Of a stretch of 10,253 nucleotides of DNA, positions 7,613-10,253 are shown piece by piece. The DNA is from Deltaproteobacteria bacterium RIFCSPLOWO2_02_56_12 (GTDB lineage Bacteria; Desulfobacterota; Binatia; UBA9968), in NCBI GenBank assembly GCA_001799045.1, contig MGRY01000225.1, positions 1,108 through 11,360 on the forward strand, read 5' to 3'. Position 1 is the stretch's first letter. Each line of letters opens with the position of its first letter. A program made the translations under genes and the position numbers. The notes beneath the pieces are model-generated. The model was given only the letters and a program-made list of their open reading frames with translations. It was not told the origin of the DNA and did not search any database.

Positions 7613-8032
7613 ATGGCGCCGGAAAGAATTGCGACAGTTAGAGAGATCATGATGAAGGGACCGGTCACCTTGGAGTGCGACGATATCCTGGATGTTGCCG
7701 ACGATGTCATGGAGCTCGGCCGCGTACGCCACCTTCCGGTCCAGGAGAACGGACGGGTGGTGGGAGTATTGAGCCAACGCGACCTTTTCCACTCCGCCCT
7801 GGTCAAGGTCCTGGGTTTCAAGCACAGAGAGCAAAAGGATTTGATGAGGACCATCCGGGTCAGGGATGTGATGAGCCACCCCGTGATTACCATTCTCCCT
7901 AACGAATCAGTCAAGAACGCAGCCCGCCTGATGATGGAAAAGCAGATCGGCTGTCTACCGGTGGTGGAGGGGGAGAACCTTGTCGGTTTGGTCACGGAAA
8001 CGGACATCCTGCGTTATTTCGTGGAGCATTGA
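7613..8032 (+). CDS. CBS domain-pair protein, second copy
   Basis: 139-residue stand-alone Bateman module with CBS domains at about 8-62 and 81-137. The motifs VGVLSQRDLF (50-59) and VGLVTETDIL (124-133) keep the Ser/Thr and Asp that typically contact ribose and phosphates of bound adenosine ligands. The ATG follows GAGGAGGGA at good spacing, 27 bp after the first CBS gene. It resembles the upstream protein in length and plan (each has a charged linker between domains) but is clearly diverged, so the two may bind different ligands or form a heteromer. Its stop is followed by GAGGAG and, 12 bp on, by the small membrane protein gene. Confidence 0.92.
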   Translation: MAPERIATVREIMMKGPVTLECDDILDVADDVMELGRVRHLPVQENGRVVGVLSQRDLFHSALVKVLGFKHREQKDLMRTIRVRDVMSHPVITILPNESVKNAARLMMEKQIGCLPVVEGENLVGLVTETDILRYFVEH

Positions 8033-8044
8033 GGAGATCGAGCG

Positions 8045-8266
8045 ATGTTCGCTCGGACTTTAATCTCGGCCTTTCTGATAAAGTTCAGCAAGCACCTGGC
8101 GCTTCTCGCCTGCCTGCTTATCCTAGGGCGGGCATCGGGCAGTTATCAGGTTAGCCAGATCTTGATCCTGGGTTTGATAGTTGCCTCGTCTCTACTCCAT
8201 TCCGTGGGGCGAGTTCTTCAGGATCGCCTTTCACGTAAGGCCGTGCTGCAGGGTGGGCGTACGTGA
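8045..8266 (+). CDS. small membrane protein of unknown function
   Basis: I do not recognise a family. The 73 residues have a basic N-terminus, hydrophobic stretches at about 17-30 and 36-52, and a basic tail (R56, R61, R64, K65), so one or two membrane helices with a cytoplasmic C-terminus are likely. The ATG is preceded by GAGGAG overlapping the stop of the second CBS gene. Its TGA overlaps the GTG start of the EIIA-ATPase in the sequence GTGA, the usual sign of translational coupling and of proteins made in fixed proportion. By position it could be a small subunit or modulator of the pump, in the manner of KdpF or FXYD proteins, but no sequence similarity to those is claimed. Confidence 0.75.
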   Translation: MFARTLISAFLIKFSKHLALLACLLILGRASGSYQVSQILILGLIVASSLLHSVGRVLQDRLSRKAVLQGGRT

Positions 8267-10253
8267 TCTTAGAACTCCTCAAGCCGGAAAAAATCGTCAT
8301 CGGTCTCAAAGGCGAACTTCCCCAGGTCTTGGATAGGCTATTCAACCGCTCCTCTTTTCCGGACCGGGTTGAAGAATTTCGCTCCGCACTGGTTAAAGGA
8401 AACAGTAACCCGTACAGCTACATCGGCAATGATATCGCGGTCCCTCATGTCCGCCTGGAAGGTCTCAGCCGTCCGGAAATGATCCTGGGCCTTTCCCGCG
8501 CCGGGATGCGCCTGAACGGCAATGTCGTCAAGATCCTCCTGTTCTTCGCCACTCCTGCCGAGCAGACCGAGGAACACCTTCAGCTCTTACAGCGGCTCAC
8601 TTCGCTGCTGCCGGCGATCAAAGACGAGCTTCTCGCACAACGGGATACTACGAGCGCGCTGAAGATCATCGCTAAAGGGGAGCAGCAGGCGGGAAAAGCC
8701 ACCTACTTCAATCTTACGCAGGAGCAGGTCGCCTATGAGCTCCAAACAGATCTGGAACAGGGACTGACAATGGCGGAGGCCCAGCACCGCCTTGATCACT
8801 ACGGGCCTAACATACTCAAGAGAGCCCGGAGGACACCCTGGTATCTCAAGCTGTTAAGGAACTTCTTTAGCTTCTTCGCAATACTCCTCTGGATCGCGGC
8901 CATCCTTTGCTTCGTCCCCGGCGTGGATATGCCCCAACTGGGCCTGGCGGTCTTGACCGTGATCTTCGTAAACGGTCTTTTTGCCTTCTTGCAGGAGCAG
9001 AGATCCGACCGGGCCCTTGAGATGCTCCAGAAGCTGATCGCGCAAACATGCCGCGTGGTACGCGAGGGACATACCCGCGAGATCGATGCCGGAACTCTGG
9101 TTCCCGGGGACCTCGTCCTACTCGAAGAAGGCGATCTCGTGCCGGCGGATGCCCGACTGATTGAAGCCTACGAGGTTGAGGTCGACAATTCCTCTCTCAC
9201 CGGAGAATCGAATCCGGCGCGACGCTATAAGTCCGATCAGCCCATCCTGATCCCCGGCAAGTTTCTCTGGATCGAGCTGCCCAACATCGTTTTTGCAGCC
9301 ACGGCCCTCTTAAGGGGTCATGCCCGGGCGGTGGTTTTCGGCACCGGAATGCACTCAGAGATCGGTAAAATCGCCGGTCTGACCCAGGCGATCCGGGCCG
9401 AGGAGAGCCCGCTCCAGAAACAGTTACATGCCACCGTCCGGTCCATTGCCGGACTAGCCGGCGGCCTGGGCCTGCTCTTTCTCCTTCTGGGCTGGCTGGT
9501 GGCCGGTCTTTCTTTCGTCGAGGCCTTGGTCTTTTTTATCGGGCTGTTTGTCGCCAATGTACCTGAGGGTCTGCTTCCCACCGTCACCCTCTCCCTGGCA
9601 ATGGGGGTAACCCGGATGGCCAAAAGACATGCCCTGGTAAAAAATCTCCCGGCTGTCGAAACTCTGGGCTGCACCACAGTCATCTGCTGTGACAAAACCG
9701 GAACTTTGACTCAGAACCTGATGATGGTCCAGCGGCTCTACGTAGACGGACGGCTAGTGGAGGTTTCCGGCATCGGTTATCAGCCGCGCGGGGAATTCTC
9801 CGTGGATGGCCGCGCGCTTTCGCTTGACGAGATCTCGCGTTGGGTTTCCTTGCGGCGTCTCCTGGAATGCTCCTTTATTTGCAACAACGCCCATCTGGAA
9901 AAGAGCGGCTCCGACTACAGGGTCTTGGGTGACCCTACCGAGGGGGCCCTCGTCTGTCTGGCCGGGAAGGCCGGTCTCCGTGGATCCCACCAGCGCCTCC
10001 ACGTGAACCCCTTCGAGTCCGTACGTAAGAGGATGAGCGTTGTGATCAAGCTCGAGGGACAAAATAGGAAGACCGTCTATGTCAAGGGGGCGCCCCTGGA
10101 AACGCTCCAGCGCTGCGACCGCATTCTCCGGCACGGAGAGGTGCGTTCTCTTGACGACCCCGAGCGTAAGCGCATTGTCGAAGAGAACGATGCTATGGCC
10201 GGCCGCGGTCTCCGGGTGCTGGCCCTGGCCTATCGGGACGATCCGGAATTACA
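8263..10253 (+). CDS. PTS EIIA domain fused to Na,K-type (IIC) P-type ATPase, 3' end cut by window
   Basis: 663 codons are visible; the frame is open to the edge. The start is GTG at 8263; an in-frame stop lies at 8236-8238 and there is no other start between them and no ATG until deep in the domain. Residues 1-140 read as a fructose/PtsN-type EIIA domain: start LLKPEKIVIGL, then GNDIAVPHVR (55-64) with His62 as the expected phosphorylated histidine, then the ILLFFATP strand and a helical end. From about 147 it is a cation ATPase: TDLEQGLT and YGPN, M1 with ILLWIAAILCF, VDNSSLTGES (307-316), M4 VANVPEGLLPTVT (430-442) with Glu435 as the likely ion ligand, CDKTGTLT with Asp477, GDPTEGAL (556-563) and KGAP (608-611). 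The M1, actuator and M4 motifs are those of Na,K/H,K-ATPases. The P-domain end, hinge and M5-M10 lie outside. Transport of Na+, K+ or H+ is likely; control by His62 phosphorylation is inference. Confidence 0.93.
   Translation, partial: MILELLKPEKIVIGLKGELPQVLDRLFNRSSFPDRVEEFRSALVKGNSNPYSYIGNDIAVPHVRLEGLSRPEMILGLSRAGMRLNGNVVKILLFFATPAEQTEEHLQLLQRLTSLLPAIKDELLAQRDTTSALKIIAKGEQQAGKATYFNLTQEQVAYELQTDLEQGLTMAEAQHRLDHYGPNILKRARRTPWYLKLLRNFFSFFAILLWIAAILCFVPGVDMPQLGLAVLTVIFVNGLFAFLQEQRSDRALEMLQKLIAQTCRVVREGHTREIDAGTLVPGDLVLLEEGDLVPADARLIEAYEVEVDNSSLTGESNPARRYKSDQPILIPGKFLWIELPNIVFAATALLRGHARAVVFGTGMHSEIGKIAGLTQAIRAEESPLQKQLHATVRSIAGLAGGLGLLFLLLGWLVAGLSFVEALVFFIGLFVANVPEGLLPTVTLSLAMGVTRMAKRHALVKNLPAVETLGCTTVICCDKTGTLTQNLMMVQRLYVDGRLVEVSGIGYQPRGEFSVDGRALSLDEISRWVSLRRLLECSFICNNAHLEKSGSDYRVLGDPTEGALVCLAGKAGLRGSHQRLHVNPFESVRKRMSVVIKLEGQNRKTVYVKGAPLETLQRCDRILRHGEVRSLDDPERKRIVEENDAMAGRGLRVLALAYRDDPEL

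Noticed and set aside
7460..8007. Minus-strand frames of 139 and 156 codons
   Set aside because: They are antisense to the two CBS genes, whose domains and ribosome sites are clear; no independent support.

Overview
The window looks like ordinary bacterial chromosome with moderately high GC. It carries FtsH, a compact alpha-glucan phosphorylase, CBS-domain proteins and a PTS-type domain. The mix, together with candidate sigma-54 promoters, suggests an environmental Gram-negative bacterium, for example of the former Deltaproteobacteria, Nitrospirota or a similar lineage. This placement is inference; there is no rRNA or other marker to fix it. I saw no tRNA, insertion sequence, CRISPR array or phage gene.

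There are two divergent gene sets separated by a 330 bp control region (6845-7174). Reading leftward (minus strand) are a small zinc-ribbon protein, ftsH, a short GT35 alpha-glucan phosphorylase with a GTG start, and a complete 858-residue P-type cation ATPase (M4 motif PEEFP) that ends at 84. Spacings of 94, 20 and 32 bp suggest one operon. Positions 1-83 hold no gene or convincing terminator.

Reading rightward (plus strand) are two small proteins that each carry a pair of CBS domains, a 73-residue membrane protein, and a large P-type ATPase that runs off the right edge. The ATPase starts at a GTG that overlaps the stop of the membrane protein (GTGA, 8263-8266). Its first ~140 residues are not ATPase at all. 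They read as a PTS EIIA domain of the fructose/nitrogen (PtsN) type with the active-site histidine present (IAVPH, His62). The rest closely resembles the eukaryotic Na,K/H,K-ATPase class (type IIC: VANVPEGLLPTVT, VDNSSLTGES). A PEP-phosphotransferase domain fused to an Na,K-like cation pump, co-transcribed with CBS proteins and a small membrane protein, is the most striking content of the window.

The control region contains candidate sigma-54 (-24/-12) promoters pointing both ways, TGCGA half-sites between them, and nested inverted repeats. A working hypothesis is that this is an energy- and stress-responsive ion-homeostasis locus. CBS domains would read adenylate charge, EIIA would read PEP or PTS phosphorylation state, glycogen phosphorylase would mobilise carbon, FtsH would handle membrane protein quality, and two cation pumps would act on ion gradients. 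The individual family assignments are firm; the joint function is inference.
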